A stretch of 64,000 nt of DNA, taken from contig NZ_JACBFQ010000005.1 of assembly GCF_021401125.1 (NCBI RefSeq), forward strand, positions 124,001 to 188,000, written 5' to 3'. This stretch comes from Xanthobacter sp. NM-59 (lineage in GTDB: Bacteria; Pseudomonadota; Alphaproteobacteria; Rhizobiales; Xanthobacteraceae). How positions within the stretch are numbered: position 1 is the stretch's first letter; every line of letters begins with the position of its first letter. Below the pieces are notes generated by a model. It was not told the DNA's origin. It made no database searches and saw nothing but the letters and a program-made list of their open reading frames with translations. Positions 29,301-36,547 of the stretch are shown here, one piece after another. The translations under genes and the position numbers were made by a program.

Positions 29301-31340
29301 GGCCTCGGTGCCAACAACGTGGGCGGCAGCTTCGCCCTGCTCCGCCGAAGTAGCGGCAGCGGCGGGTTCGCTGACAGGAGCGACCTCCGTCTCAGCCGGT
29401 GTCGGCTGGTGCTCGTGGGCCGCCACGGCGGCCGCCGGAAGCGCCTGGGGCTCCTCGGCATCGAGCCCGGACATGGCGTCCCCGGGCGCGCTTGCGGGCG
29501 CAGGCTCCAGAACCGGCTCGCGGGCGGATCCGTCATCGGTGCCGGCGGCCGCCACAGTCTCGGGCCGGGCCGTGGGCTCGTCCGTCGCGGCCGCCGCCAG
29601 GGCCTCCGGAGGCGCCTGCGGCTCCTCGGCATCGAGCCCGGACATGGCGTCCCCGGGCGCGCTTGTGGGCGCATGCTCCGGAACGGGCTCACGGGCGGAT
29701 CCGTCATCGGTGCCGGCGGCCGCCACAGTCTCGGGTCGGGCCGTGGGCTCGTCCGTCGCGGCCGCCGCCAGGGCCTCCGGAGGCGCCTGCGGCTCCTCAG
29801 CATGGAGCCTGGAGATGGCGTCCCCGGGCCCGCTTGCGGGCGCGGGCGGGGCCTCCGCCGGTTCTCCCAGGGGCAAGGGCTCGGCGGCTTCACGAATAGG
29901 CGGAATGTCCGCGTCCGTCTCGTCGTCGGCGAAAAGGAGCGCCTGCAGCTCTTCCGTCAAGGCCGCGAGACCCGCGGCTGACGCGGCGGCGCTGGAATCG
30001 GGGAGTTCCGGCTCAATGTCGGCCTGCGAGGAGCCTGCCTGCGCAGCGGGCAATTCCCCTGCCCCTGGGGCAGAGGGATGCGCCGCAGCGTCCTCAGCCG
30101 GGCCGGACGGGTGCGCCTCCACGTCCATCGACAGAGGCCCGGCGGGGGCCGCCTCAATGCGGTCCTCCCAGTCCACCAAGGGCTCGGAAGCGGCGGCCTC
30201 GCCGGTTTCCACGGCGGGCACCGGCTCGGCGTCAGCAAGCGTCTCCGGCAATTGAAGCGGCGCGCCAGCCGCCTCAACGTCGCCGCGAGGCGCGGGCTCA
30301 ATGGTATCGAAGGCGGGCGTCGTATCGGCGCGGGCCGCTTCGTCCGCCCGGCCCCCTGAAGCGGCATCCGCCTCGGCACCTGCCGGCGCAGGACGGGAGC
30401 GGACAGGTGCGCCCACCGACGTCCCCTCATCAATGGGCGAGGCGCCGTCCGCATCGGTCGCCGGAGCTTCCACCGATCCTGACGCGGGCTCATCGGGGAC
30501 ATGCGGCGCCATGCCGGCGGGGGTCGGAACGGCCTCGTTGCCGTCCTCCTCCGCCAACTGCGTCACTTTGAACTCGGGCAAGACAACCGCCGGAACCAGG
30601 GTCAGCGCGGCAGTACCGGACTGCGCCTCCCCGCCCTTTTCCGCCACGGGCGACATGACCGGCGGCGCTTCGGGGGCGGTGTCTGGCGAGCGGTGGCGCG
30701 GCTCCTGGGCGCGCTCGGCGCGCACGTCCGGCGCAACGGCCTCGGGCACCGTCATATCATCGCGGATATGGGGAATGGGCGCCGCGGCTTTGCCAGCCGA
30801 GCCTCGCCCGCGCCGCGAAGACCGCTTTGGCGGCTCGGGGGGCGCGACATCTGGGGGGGCGATCTCAAGCGGCGCCTTTGGCTCCCGGGCGTCATCGCGC
30901 GGGGCCTCGCCAACCTCCGGCGGACGGGACCGCAATCCCCGCACCAACCCCTTAACGGCGTGGAACGGGGCGCTCAGCGCCTTGCCGACCCCGCCCTTGG
31001 CCGTCTCGCCGGGCTTGCGACGCCTGGTGTCCGCCTCCCCTGCGGCGGCGTCCGTCGGCTCGGCGGGCGGCAGCTCCTGGCCCTTCCGGCCCCGCCCGCG
31101 ACGGGAACCGAACATGCCGGAGCGCGAATCACTAAGGTCTTCCTCAATGCTGAGCCACAAAGCGGGCGGCGGCGCGATGGGCGTCACCAGCTCGTAGAGC
31201 GGCGCCAGCGCCCGCTCCCATGCCCGCACCCGCGCCGCGAAGGAGATGTCCACCGCCATCCGGGTGCGCACCTCCGCCCGTTCAGCGGCATCGAGGGTGC
31301 CGATGACGAATTCCGCTGCGAGGGCGTCGTCCCGCGTCAT
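26367..31340 (-). CDS. Giant RskA-type anti-sigma factor with tandem-repeat cytoplasmic region
   Basis: 1657 residues, against roughly 230-260 for usual RskA-type anti-sigma factors. Residues 1-70 form the anti-sigma domain (DDALAAEFVIGTLDAAERAE, AWERALAPLYELVTPIAPPPALW). A single TM segment lies at about 1514-1535 (VLWAVGALAVALGLGVG), followed by the periplasmic RskA domain to the end (PGYIYQLRLKTEGGGTHLLG, LSVTLDSLDAPGTP). Between them are over 1400 residues, basic at first (RRGRGRKGQ) then strongly acidic, rich in Ala, Glu, Pro, Thr, with seven 72-residue and 2.3 57-residue tandem repeats. Its ATG overlaps the sigma gene stop (ATGA), so expression is coupled. Both conserved ends are in one uninterrupted frame, which argues that it is real. 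Confidence 0.85.
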   Translation of the reverse strand: MTRDDALAAEFVIGTLDAAERAEVRTRMAVDISFAARVRAWERALAPLYELVTPIAPPPALWLSIEEDLSDSRSGMFGSRRGRGRKGQELPPAEPTDAAAGEADTRRRKPGETAKGGVGKALSAPFHAVKGLVRGLRSRPPEVGEAPRDDAREPKAPLEIAPPDVAPPEPPKRSSRRGRGSAGKAAAPIPHIRDDMTVPEAVAPDVRAERAQEPRHRSPDTAPEAPPVMSPVAEKGGEAQSGTAALTLVPAVVLPEFKVTQLAEEDGNEAVPTPAGMAPHVPDEPASGSVEAPATDADGASPIDEGTSVGAPVRSRPAPAGAEADAASGGRADEAARADTTPAFDTIEPAPRGDVEAAGAPLQLPETLADAEPVPAVETGEAAASEPLVDWEDRIEAAPAGPLSMDVEAHPSGPAEDAAAHPSAPGAGELPAAQAGSSQADIEPELPDSSAAASAAGLAALTEELQALLFADDETDADIPPIREAAEPLPLGEPAEAPPAPASGPGDAISRLHAEEPQAPPEALAAAATDEPTARPETVAAAGTDDGSAREPVPEHAPTSAPGDAMSGLDAEEPQAPPEALAAAATDEPTARPETVAAAGTDDGSAREPVLEPAPASAPGDAMSGLDAEEPQALPAAAVAAHEHQPTPAETEVAPVSEPAAAATSAEQGEAAAHVVGTEAGDAPAGETGDAAPVLVAGDAPVLSAAEVDGLPEPAHAAAVPVGEPKDAAARTPDGEAADLSAVEAASPEPSSEPGETKPAPSMPALSALLEAETEPVADGARGSKPAAAEAAPSGEPANQAARSGDGEGTDLSAVEAVNPDRRPETVEATEAPGSEEPQVVMPVEPAAIADAEREAEPPEAEAAPSGTPAIEAGHFGDDRAADLSALDVANEDSPCQTVEPAEAPGPEKRPVVMDAEAAAIADAKCGLEPVEAETALSGGPDNAGARAGDGEGADLSAIEAVNGDRSRETVEATEAPGSEEPQVVMPVEAAAVADAEREVEPVEAEAAPSGEPANAGSPAGDGDGADLSAVEMPNEDRRREIVEATEELEPEESRVVMRAEKAAIADGDHRPEPVEAEAAPSGKPANEAAHFGDDQTAALSAVAADNEDRGHETVEATEAPGPEAPQMVFQADMAATPAGERGSEPVEAEAAASGEPANEAVRFGDAQAADLSAVEAANQESPGDAAEVPIALSIEEPPAPTDAGPAAVSGRAPEPSPSETEASHSEERADPARSGDDEAAAVPAAAATDQEVSGEPQDTAPVASAEAQVRLPEGGAVPVAELGSSASDTAGDGDAAQTEAGAEPPGAGEVAADGEGPPRWVPAWPKLRERAENVGPKSRVPAMVPGRAPPAAEAVSGRDGLAAPLDARPIVKAMVKRRPTAVALSAKRALEPEVKSSGIKAKAPPAPSPEGPTPTAEPVAETAARTKGAEIPELGASQTQDEVAVERPDAAPARGAGARSKPRESGKPPSDRPEDAGVAGSEAGEAAAPTADEAERPLPPLRTVEPSPRGSRRARVLWAVGALAVALGLGVGSDMLAHWRGDGAPQPRRVELAPVFVANPPTEVRLRLDERSGRTELRIVAAEPAPPGYIYQLRLKTEGGGTHLLGTFASEMVTVSDLGRLLAGSAPGTARLSVTLDSLDAPGTPGEEVYNARIGG
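27681..29192 (-). repeat. Seven tandem 216-bp (72-residue) units inside the anti-sigma factor gene
   Basis: The DLSA codons recur at 27822, 28038, 28254, 28470, 28686, 28902 and 29118, exactly 216 bp apart each time. Unit pattern (72 residues): AEAAPSGEPAN..., a G-D-acidic patch, ADLSAVEA, then ETVEATEAPG and EPQVVM, then AAIADAERE..EPVE. Units are diverged but length is perfectly kept. They correspond to about residues 717-1220. Confidence 0.95.
29451..29838 (-). repeat. 171-bp near-identical tandem repeat inside the anti-sigma factor gene
   Basis: Copies begin at 29451, 29622 and (partial) 29793, exactly 171 bp (57 residues) apart. The first two copies differ at only about seven positions, roughly 96 percent identity, which suggests recent duplication. 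Each encodes a unit with GDAMSGLDAEEPQ followed by ALAAAATDEPTARPETV. Confidence 0.92.
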
Positions 31341-31879
31341 GCCCGGATCCCGAGCACGGTGGCGAGCTGCTGGATGCTGCGCCCCAGCCAGGCGCGCACG
31401 CCGGCGGCCGGAACGTCGAAATAGACGCCCAGCGCTTCGCGCGTCCAACCATCATAATAAGCGAGAAGCATCATGCGGCGGCGCTCTTCGGACAGGGTGC
31501 CGAGCCCGGCGAGAAGGCGCATCAGCCCCTTGCTGCGCCCGGGCAAGGCCAGCGGATCCTCCGCCGGCTGGGTGACGCGGAACGGCTCGAACGCATCAAG
31601 ACCACCATGCTCGCGGGCCACATCCAGCGCCGCGGTGCGCGCGATCACCACCATCACCGCCAGCGGGTCGTGCTGCTCCGCCAGGGTTCCGGCCTGGGAA
31701 AAGATCTGGCGGTAGGTGCGCCGCATGGCCTCGGTGGCGAGCTCCGGCCGGCGCACGAGGCGCAGAACGAGACCGTAAAGCTTGGGTGAGGACAGGGCAT
31801 AGATGCGCTCACGGGCGGCGGCGTCCGTGGCTGTCGACAGCAGGGCACGAAGCTCTCGGTGGGGCGTCACGGCCGTCAC
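31337..31879 (-). CDS. ECF-like RNA polymerase sigma factor
   Basis: About 180 residues with a sigma region 2-like part (RERIYALSSPKLYGLVLRLV, IFSQAGTLAEQHDPLAVMVVIARTAALDVAREH) and a clear region 4 helix-turn-helix (LSEERRRMMLLAYYDGWTREALGVYFDVPAAGVRAWLGR). The region 2.4 part is short, as in RskA-partnered ECF sigma factors. The start is uncertain: GTG at 31879 (GAGAAAGG close upstream) is chosen; in-frame starts up to 31981 exist. Its stop overlaps the ATG of the anti-sigma factor gene (ATGA), the usual coupling of such pairs. The target regulon is unknown. Confidence 0.78.
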   Translation of the reverse strand: MTAVTPHRELRALLSTATDAAARERIYALSSPKLYGLVLRLVRRPELATEAMRRTYRQIFSQAGTLAEQHDPLAVMVVIARTAALDVAREHGGLDAFEPFRVTQPAEDPLALPGRSKGLMRLLAGLGTLSEERRRMMLLAYYDGWTREALGVYFDVPAAGVRAWLGRSIQQLATVLGIRA

Positions 31880-32047
31880 ACCTTTCTCGCCGCCGCGCGC
31901 AAAGGCGCCTCCAGGCGGCATCCACAGCGGGATCAGCGGTTCCACGCCTGGCCGGGAGACCGACGCGCGGACACGCATCATTCAAGCGCTCGGGCCGGGC
32001 GGATGACCAGAGGAAACATCTGCACGCGCCGCAAGCAGGCCTGCGCC

Positions 32048-32443
32048 TCAGGCGCGGGAAGCGTCCGCGTGGCGCCACACGGCCCGGCGCCCGCCCATTT
32101 CGGGCTTGGCCGCGCGGTCCAGATCGTCGGCGGCCTCGGCCAGGGCCAGGTCGGCTTCCGCTTCCGAAAGGGCAGTGCTGGCGGCGGCGCGCTGGGCGGC
32201 AAGGTCTTCCACCGAGCGACGCAGGTTGTCGCGACGGCCGCGGGCGGCATGGGCCAGCGGCGGATAAGCGAAATGGGCGGGATCGGTGATACCGGAGCGC
32301 TGCTCCTCGGCCGCGATGTCGCGATCGAGATCAACGGCCATGCGCTCGAAGTCGGCGATCATGGCATCAATCTGAGCGAGACGCCGGCGGGCATCGTCGA
32401 TCTGAAACTTCTTGGCGCGAATCAAGGGCTCTCGCGACTTCAT
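32048..32443 (-). CDS. fliJ: Flagellar FliJ family protein
   Basis: 131 residues, almost entirely alpha-helical and predicted coiled coil: KSREPLIRAKKFQIDDARRRLAQIDAMIADFERMAVDLDRDIAAEEQRSGITDPAHFAYPPLAHAARGRRDNL. This matches the FliJ-like protein found beside ctrA in Rhizobiales. FliJ is a soluble stalk/chaperone of the flagellar export ATPase complex. The partner gene fliI is not in the window. Divergent from ctrA, sharing a 458-bp upstream region. The ATG at 32443 is chosen because the conserved sequence begins there. Confidence 0.8.
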   Translation of the reverse strand: MKSREPLIRAKKFQIDDARRRLAQIDAMIADFERMAVDLDRDIAAEEQRSGITDPAHFAYPPLAHAARGRRDNLRRSVEDLAAQRAAASTALSEAEADLALAEAADDLDRAAKPEMGGRRAVWRHADASRA

Positions 32444-32901
32444 CGCCGTCAACTCCGGTACGCAATGACGCAATGCGGTCCGAGCAACCCCGGACCCCTC
32501 TCAACAGGCGCCACAATGCCGGCCGGCGGTTGCCCCTTTCTTACCGCCGACCCCTCCGCTGCGGAAAATCGCAACAGATCGTCCGCCGGAAACCAATCGT
32601 TTACCGCCTTCGTTAATCATGGCTCCACGGTTCGAACGAGGCCCGCGAGGCGCCCGCTCGAACGCCGCCGGAAGGTGCTCGGCAACGGGTGGTACGGGGG
32701 CTCGGCAGGGGCAAAAAACAGTTAAGTGCTTGGTGGCGATTCGCTCTTCGCAACCGTGCACAATTGTTTTGCCACAAGGCCTTGTCCGCGAGAATCGGGG
32801 TCTGCTATCGATTCACCACACGTTACGCGAATCACCCCGACGGCCGAGCAACGGAAGTCGCCATCGCCGCCTTCCGAACAGTTGCGAGGAAAGGGATTGC
32901 C
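32444..32901. promoter_or_regulatory. Divergent fliJ/ctrA control region with clustered GANTC sites
   Basis: 458 bp without a gene. Four GANTC sites, the target of the cell-cycle methylase CcrM, lie at 32738, 32802, 32820 and 32829, three of them within 32 bp and about 70-100 bp before the ctrA start. In Caulobacter, hemimethylation of such a site controls a ctrA promoter; the same is inferred here. TTAA half-sites occur at 32613 and 32722 but not as a correctly spaced CtrA box. Confidence 0.6.
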
Positions 32902-33603
32902 ATGCGCGTCTTGCTCATCGAAGACGACAGTGCGACGGCCAAGGGCATCGAGCTGATGCTCAAGACCGAAAACTTCAACGTCTACACGACCAACTTCGGT
33001 GAGGAGGGCGTCGATCTCGGCAAGGTTTACGAGTATGATATCATTCTGCTCGACCTGAACCTGCCGGACATGTCCGGGTTTGAAGTCTTGCGCAACCTCC
33101 GCGTTGCCAAGGTGAAGACCCCCATCCTCATCCTCTCCGGCCTTGCCAATACGGAAGACAAGGTGAAGGGCTTCGGCTTCGGTGCCGATGACTACCTCAC
33201 CAAGCCCTTCCACAAGGACGAGATGGTGGCGCGCATCCACGCCATCGTCCGCCGCTCCAAGGGCCACGCTCAGTCGGTGATCCAGACCGGCGACCTCGTC
33301 GTCAACCTCGACACCAAGACGGTGGAGGTCGAAGGCGCCCGCGTGCACCTGACCGGCAAGGAATACCAGATGCTGGAGCTGCTCTCGCTCCGCAAGGGCA
33401 CGACCCTCACCAAGGAGATGTTCCTCAACCATCTCTATGGCGGCATGGACGAGCCCGAACTGAAGATCATCGACGTCTTCATCTGCAAGCTGCGCAAGAA
33501 GCTGGCCAACGCCTCTTCCGGCAAGAACTACATCGAGACGGTCTGGGGCCGCGGCTATGTGCTGCGCGAGCCGGCGGTCGGTGCCGAGCGGATGGCGGTC
33601 TAG
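32902..33603 (+). CDS. ctrA: Cell-cycle response regulator CtrA
   Basis: Master OmpR-type regulator of the alphaproteobacterial cell cycle, flagellar genes and, in some species, replication initiation. 233 residues. The receiver begins [20 protein letters not shown] and has the phospho-acceptor aspartate in [14 protein letters not shown] (Asp51); lysine in TKPFHKDEM. Winged-helix C-terminal domain with [37 protein letters not shown] and [25 protein letters not shown], nearly invariant in the family. ATG at 32902 with AGGAAAGG upstream. The phosphotransferase gene chpT is the next gene downstream (opposite strand). Confidence 0.97.
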   Translation: MRVLLIEDDSATAKGIELMLKTENFNVYTTNFGEEGVDLGKVYEYDIILLDLNLPDMSGFEVLRNLRVAKVKTPILILSGLANTEDKVKGFGFGADDYLTKPFHKDEMVARIHAIVRRSKGHAQSVIQTGDLVVNLDTKTVEVEGARVHLTGKEYQMLELLSLRKGTTLTKEMFLNHLYGGMDEPELKIIDVFICKLRKKLANASSGKNYIETVWGRGYVLREPAVGAERMAV

Positions 33604-33860
33604 CCCGTTTCTGGCGACACGGAGACCCGTTCACGCCACGGCGCGTCGAGGCAGGTTTCAGAGCGAATGACGTGCGCCCAGGCGAACGCAAGAGCGCTCC
33701 GTGCCGTATCGTCCCTTTCTTTCGAAGAGTGTCCTCGCAAGCGCGATGCCCCGCCCATCCGGTGGGGCATTCTGCGTTTGGGGCCGCGTTGCGTATCGAC
33801 ACAGCGAGCCCGCGCGCATCTCCCGGTTTTACGGAACCGAGGAAATGCGCCAGGTCATCG
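33604..33860. other. ctrA-chpT intergenic stretch
   Basis: Between two converging genes. Nothing coding is supported. A small stem CGGTT/AACCG around 6 bases lies at about 33824-33839. The last 50 bp before chpT are a copy of the dispersed repeat (separate entry). Confidence 0.4.
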
Positions 33861-33914
33861 ACTTAACGCGCCTTTTCACGCGAACCGGCATCCCCGGTGC
33901 CCGAAGACGCTCTA
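33861..33914. repeat. Dispersed intergenic repeat, copy 3, reaching into the chpT stop codon
   Basis: Sequence ACTTAACGCGCCTTTTCACG then CGAACCGGCATCC and ends GAAGACGCTCTAG. Homologous to the copies near 6.3, 49.7 and 60.0 kb. The chpT stop codon (reverse strand TAG at 33912-33914) falls inside the terminal CTCTAG of the element. Confidence 0.75.
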
Positions 33915-34619
33915 GCGCGTGGTTGCGGTGAGCGTCACCAGCTCGTCTTCGGCCGAAAAGCTGACGACCATGCCGCACGCCCGCGCCAGCAGACCGGCAT
34001 AGAACGGCTGGATCACCTGCGCCGCCAGACCGCCCTCGGGGGCGATCCCCGCCACCAGGGCCTCGGCGCCGCTGGGAATGCGCGCCTTCGGGCCGCGCGC
34101 AGCCAGCACGAAGCCCATCTGCTCACCCTCGCCCAAGGGCATCACCCGGATCACGCCACCGCGCGCCACGGAGGCCGCGGCGATCAGCATCAGGTTGAGC
34201 AGCATCTTCACCTTGTTCTTGGACTGGAACTCGCGCGGCAGCATCCATTCGATCCGCGTGCGATCATCCTCAATCATTCCGCGCGAGACCTGCTCGGCGT
34301 CCCCGAGATCCAGCTGCGCGCCCGCGGAGCCGGCGGCGCCGAAGGCCAGACGCGTGAACTGCAGGCGGGCAGAAGCCTGCCGCGCGCTCTTGGTGATGAG
34401 CTCCAGCGCCGCCTCGCGCATGTCGGCGGCGTCCTCATCCTCCAGCACCTCAATGCCGTTGACGATGGAGCCCACAGGGCTGATGACATCGTGACACACG
34501 CGCGAGCACAGCAGGGCCGCGAGATCGAGCGCGGAGATGGACACCACCGCATCCGGCGCGGTCATATCGGGCGACGTCGCGTCGGGCTGGTTCACGTCGG
34601 GGCTGTTCACGTCGGACAT
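33912..34619 (-). CDS. chpT: Histidine phosphotransferase ChpT
   Basis: 235-residue phosphotransferase that passes phosphate from CckA to CtrA and CpdR. Conserved helix ALLCSRVCHDVISPVGSIVNGIEVL holds the phospho-acceptor His43; the rest resembles a degenerate kinase ATPase fold (KMLLNLMLIAAASVARGG, GMVVSFSAEDELVTL). An odd N-terminal tail shows four five-residue repeats of the type xxPDx (NSPDV-NQPDA-TSPDM-TAPDA). ATG at 34619 with GGAAG upstream; longer frames are not conserved. Proximity to ctrA supports the assignment. Confidence 0.9.
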   Translation of the reverse strand: MSDVNSPDVNQPDATSPDMTAPDAVVSISALDLAALLCSRVCHDVISPVGSIVNGIEVLEDEDAADMREAALELITKSARQASARLQFTRLAFGAAGSAGAQLDLGDAEQVSRGMIEDDRTRIEWMLPREFQSKNKVKMLLNLMLIAAASVARGGVIRVMPLGEGEQMGFVLAARGPKARIPSGAEALVAGIAPEGGLAAQVIQPFYAGLLARACGMVVSFSAEDELVTLTATTR

Positions 34620-34789
34620 GGGGCGGGGCTTCCGGGCGTGCTGCGTTTCCGGGCCGGCAGCCGTCCGCCGGGGCGGACCCTCGGCGGCACGTGAAACCAC
34701 ATGGATGAAGGCCGGCTCTGATACACCCGGCGATGGCCCGCCCACAAGCCGCCGTCGACAGCCCACCGGCGGGCGGCTAGAAAGCGGCC

Positions 34790-35644
34790 ATGACTTCCCC
34801 CGCTTTTACCCCCGGCGCCCCTTTCCGCGCGCCCGCCCCCACCGACGCTTCCCTGCTGGCCGGCCTTGCTGAAGCGGCGCTGGCGGCAGGCGTCGCCATC
34901 CGCCGGATCGAGGCGGAGGGCATCGAGGCGCACCTGAAGTCCGACATGAGCCCGGTCACCGCGGCCGATGGCGCTGCGGAAGAGATCATCTGCGCCGCCC
35001 TCGCCAAGCTGGCACCCGGCGTGCCCGTGGTGGCCGAGGAGGCCATGTCCGACGGCGCCAAGGTCACCTGCGGATCCCGCTTCTTCCTGGTGGACCCTTT
35101 GGACGGCACCCGCGAGTTCATTTCCGGCAATGGCGAGTACACGGTCAATATCGCGCTGGTGGAAGATGGCGTCCCGGTGCTGGGCGTGGTCTACGCTCCG
35201 GCGCGGGCGGCCCTGTTTGCCGGCCGGCCCGGAGGCGCCTTCCATGCGTTGCGCGCGCCCGGCGCCCCGGTGGATGCGCAGGACTGGACGCCCATTGCCT
35301 GCCGCCCCATTCCCGAAGGTCCGCTGGTGGTGGCAGCCAGCCGCTCCCACAACGACCCCGCCACCGATGCCCTGGTGGCGCGGTACCCCGTGGCGGAATA
35401 CATTCCCGCCGGTTCCGCGCTCAAATTCGGCCTGCTGGCGGAAGGGCGGGTGGATTTCTATCCGCGCCTCGGCACGGTGATGGAGTGGGATTGCGCGGCG
35501 GGTCACGCCGTGGTCGCCGCCGCCGGCGGCCACCTCACCCGCCCCGATGGCAGCCCCCTCACCTATGGGCACGCGGACCAGGGCTTCAAGGTGCGCGGCT
35601 TCCTTGCCTGGGGTGCCGGCACGCCGCCCCAGCCCGCCGGTTAA
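34790..35644 (+). CDS. cysQ: 3'(2'),5'-bisphosphate nucleotidase CysQ (inositol monophosphatase family)
   Basis: 284 residues. Magnesium-dependent, lithium-sensitive phosphatase fold with the signature FLVDPLDGTREFISGNGEYTVNIAL, the upstream SPVTAADGAAEEII and VVAEEA metal ligands, and MEWDCAAGHAVVAAAGG near the C-terminus. The combination DPLDGTREF fits CysQ, which recycles PAP to AMP during sulfate assimilation. Divergent from chpT, with about 170 bp between the starts. Confidence 0.87.
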   Translation: MTSPAFTPGAPFRAPAPTDASLLAGLAEAALAAGVAIRRIEAEGIEAHLKSDMSPVTAADGAAEEIICAALAKLAPGVPVVAEEAMSDGAKVTCGSRFFLVDPLDGTREFISGNGEYTVNIALVEDGVPVLGVVYAPARAALFAGRPGGAFHALRAPGAPVDAQDWTPIACRPIPEGPLVVAASRSHNDPATDALVARYPVAEYIPAGSALKFGLLAEGRVDFYPRLGTVMEWDCAAGHAVVAAAGGHLTRPDGSPLTYGHADQGFKVRGFLAWGAGTPPQPAG

Positions 35645-35797
35645 CCGGGCGATAAGCCCCACGGCCGATCGTGGACGCGGCCCCAGGCGGCGCGATGGCA
35701 CTGCGCCACCGTCGCCTTTTCACGGTCACAGTGCTGAGAATAATCAGCGGCCGAGTCGCGGCACCCGCCGTCCCGAAGCTAACCGCGAGATCCCGTC

Positions 35798-36409
35798 ATG
35801 CGCTTCTCCCCGAGCTTCCTCTCGAGTGTTCCCCGCCGCGCAGTGCTGCGCCACATGCTGGCCGCCGGCGTGGCCGCGGCCACGCTGGGCGCCGTGCCGG
35901 CGATAGCCCAACAGCAGCAACCGCCTGGCACTTATTCCAGTGGCGAGCTGGTCAGCAAGGGCCACTCTTTCTTCGGCAGCGTCTCGCGCGGGCTTGCCCT
36001 TTCCATCGAGAAGGCGGTGTCCCAGTGGGGTGAGCCCAATGGCTACATCCTTGGCCAGGAAGGGTCCGGCGCCTTCGTAGGCGGCCTGCGCTATGGCGAG
36101 GGCGTGCTCTACACCCGCAATGCGGGTGACATGAAGGTGTATTGGCAGGGCCCGTCCGTGGGCTGGGATTTCGGCGGCGATGGCGCCCGCACCATGATCC
36201 TGGTCTACAACCTGCGCAGCGTGGAAGACGTGTTCCGCCGCTTCGCCGGGATTTCGGGCTCGGCCTATGTGGTGGCCGGCTTCGGCATGACGGCCCTGGG
36301 CGCCGATGGCATCGTGGTGGTGCCCATCCGTTCGGGCGTGGGCGTGCGGCTCGGCGCCAATCTGGGCTATCTGAAGTTCACCTCCAGCCCCACCTGGAAC
36401 CCCTTCTGA
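35798..36409 (+). CDS. eipA: EipA family envelope integrity protein (DUF1134)
   Basis: 203-residue exported protein; signal peptide with twin positive charges (SSVPRRAVLRHMLAAGVAAATLG) and cleavage near AIAQ. The mature domain is the conserved DUF1134 fold: FFGSVSRGLALSIEKAVSQWGEPNGYILGQEGSGAFVGGLRYGEG, MKVYWQGPSVGWDFGGDGARTMILVYNL and GVGVRLGANLGYLKFTSSPTWNPF. In Brucella EipA maintains the cell envelope, is essential for full virulence and is controlled by CtrA; here it lies 2 kb from ctrA. Independent transcription unit. Confidence 0.9.
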   Translation: MRFSPSFLSSVPRRAVLRHMLAAGVAAATLGAVPAIAQQQQPPGTYSSGELVSKGHSFFGSVSRGLALSIEKAVSQWGEPNGYILGQEGSGAFVGGLRYGEGVLYTRNAGDMKVYWQGPSVGWDFGGDGARTMILVYNLRSVEDVFRRFAGISGSAYVVAGFGMTALGADGIVVVPIRSGVGVRLGANLGYLKFTSSPTWNPF

Positions 36410-36547
36410 GGTCAAGACCGCGAGCCGGCGCCCCTCCCCTTCGGTAAGGAGGCGGGTAACGTCCGGACTGGTGCGCCGTCGCCAACTCTGGCATGAATGG
36501 GCAAGAGATCCGCGCTCGCGGATCCAAGCTGAAGGACAAGGGCCGAC

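Noticed and set aside
26529-31424. Long open frames on the forward strand opposite the anti-sigma gene (for example 28005-29981, 29308-30255).
   Set aside because: They are antisense to a gene whose conserved N- and C-terminal domains lie in one reverse frame; the translations are repetitive and lack motifs. High GC and the repeats keep other frames open.
32601-32616. TTAC-N8-TTAA as a CtrA box between fliJ and ctrA.
   Set aside because: The spacing is eight rather than seven and one half-site is imperfect, so it is not a convincing CtrA site.
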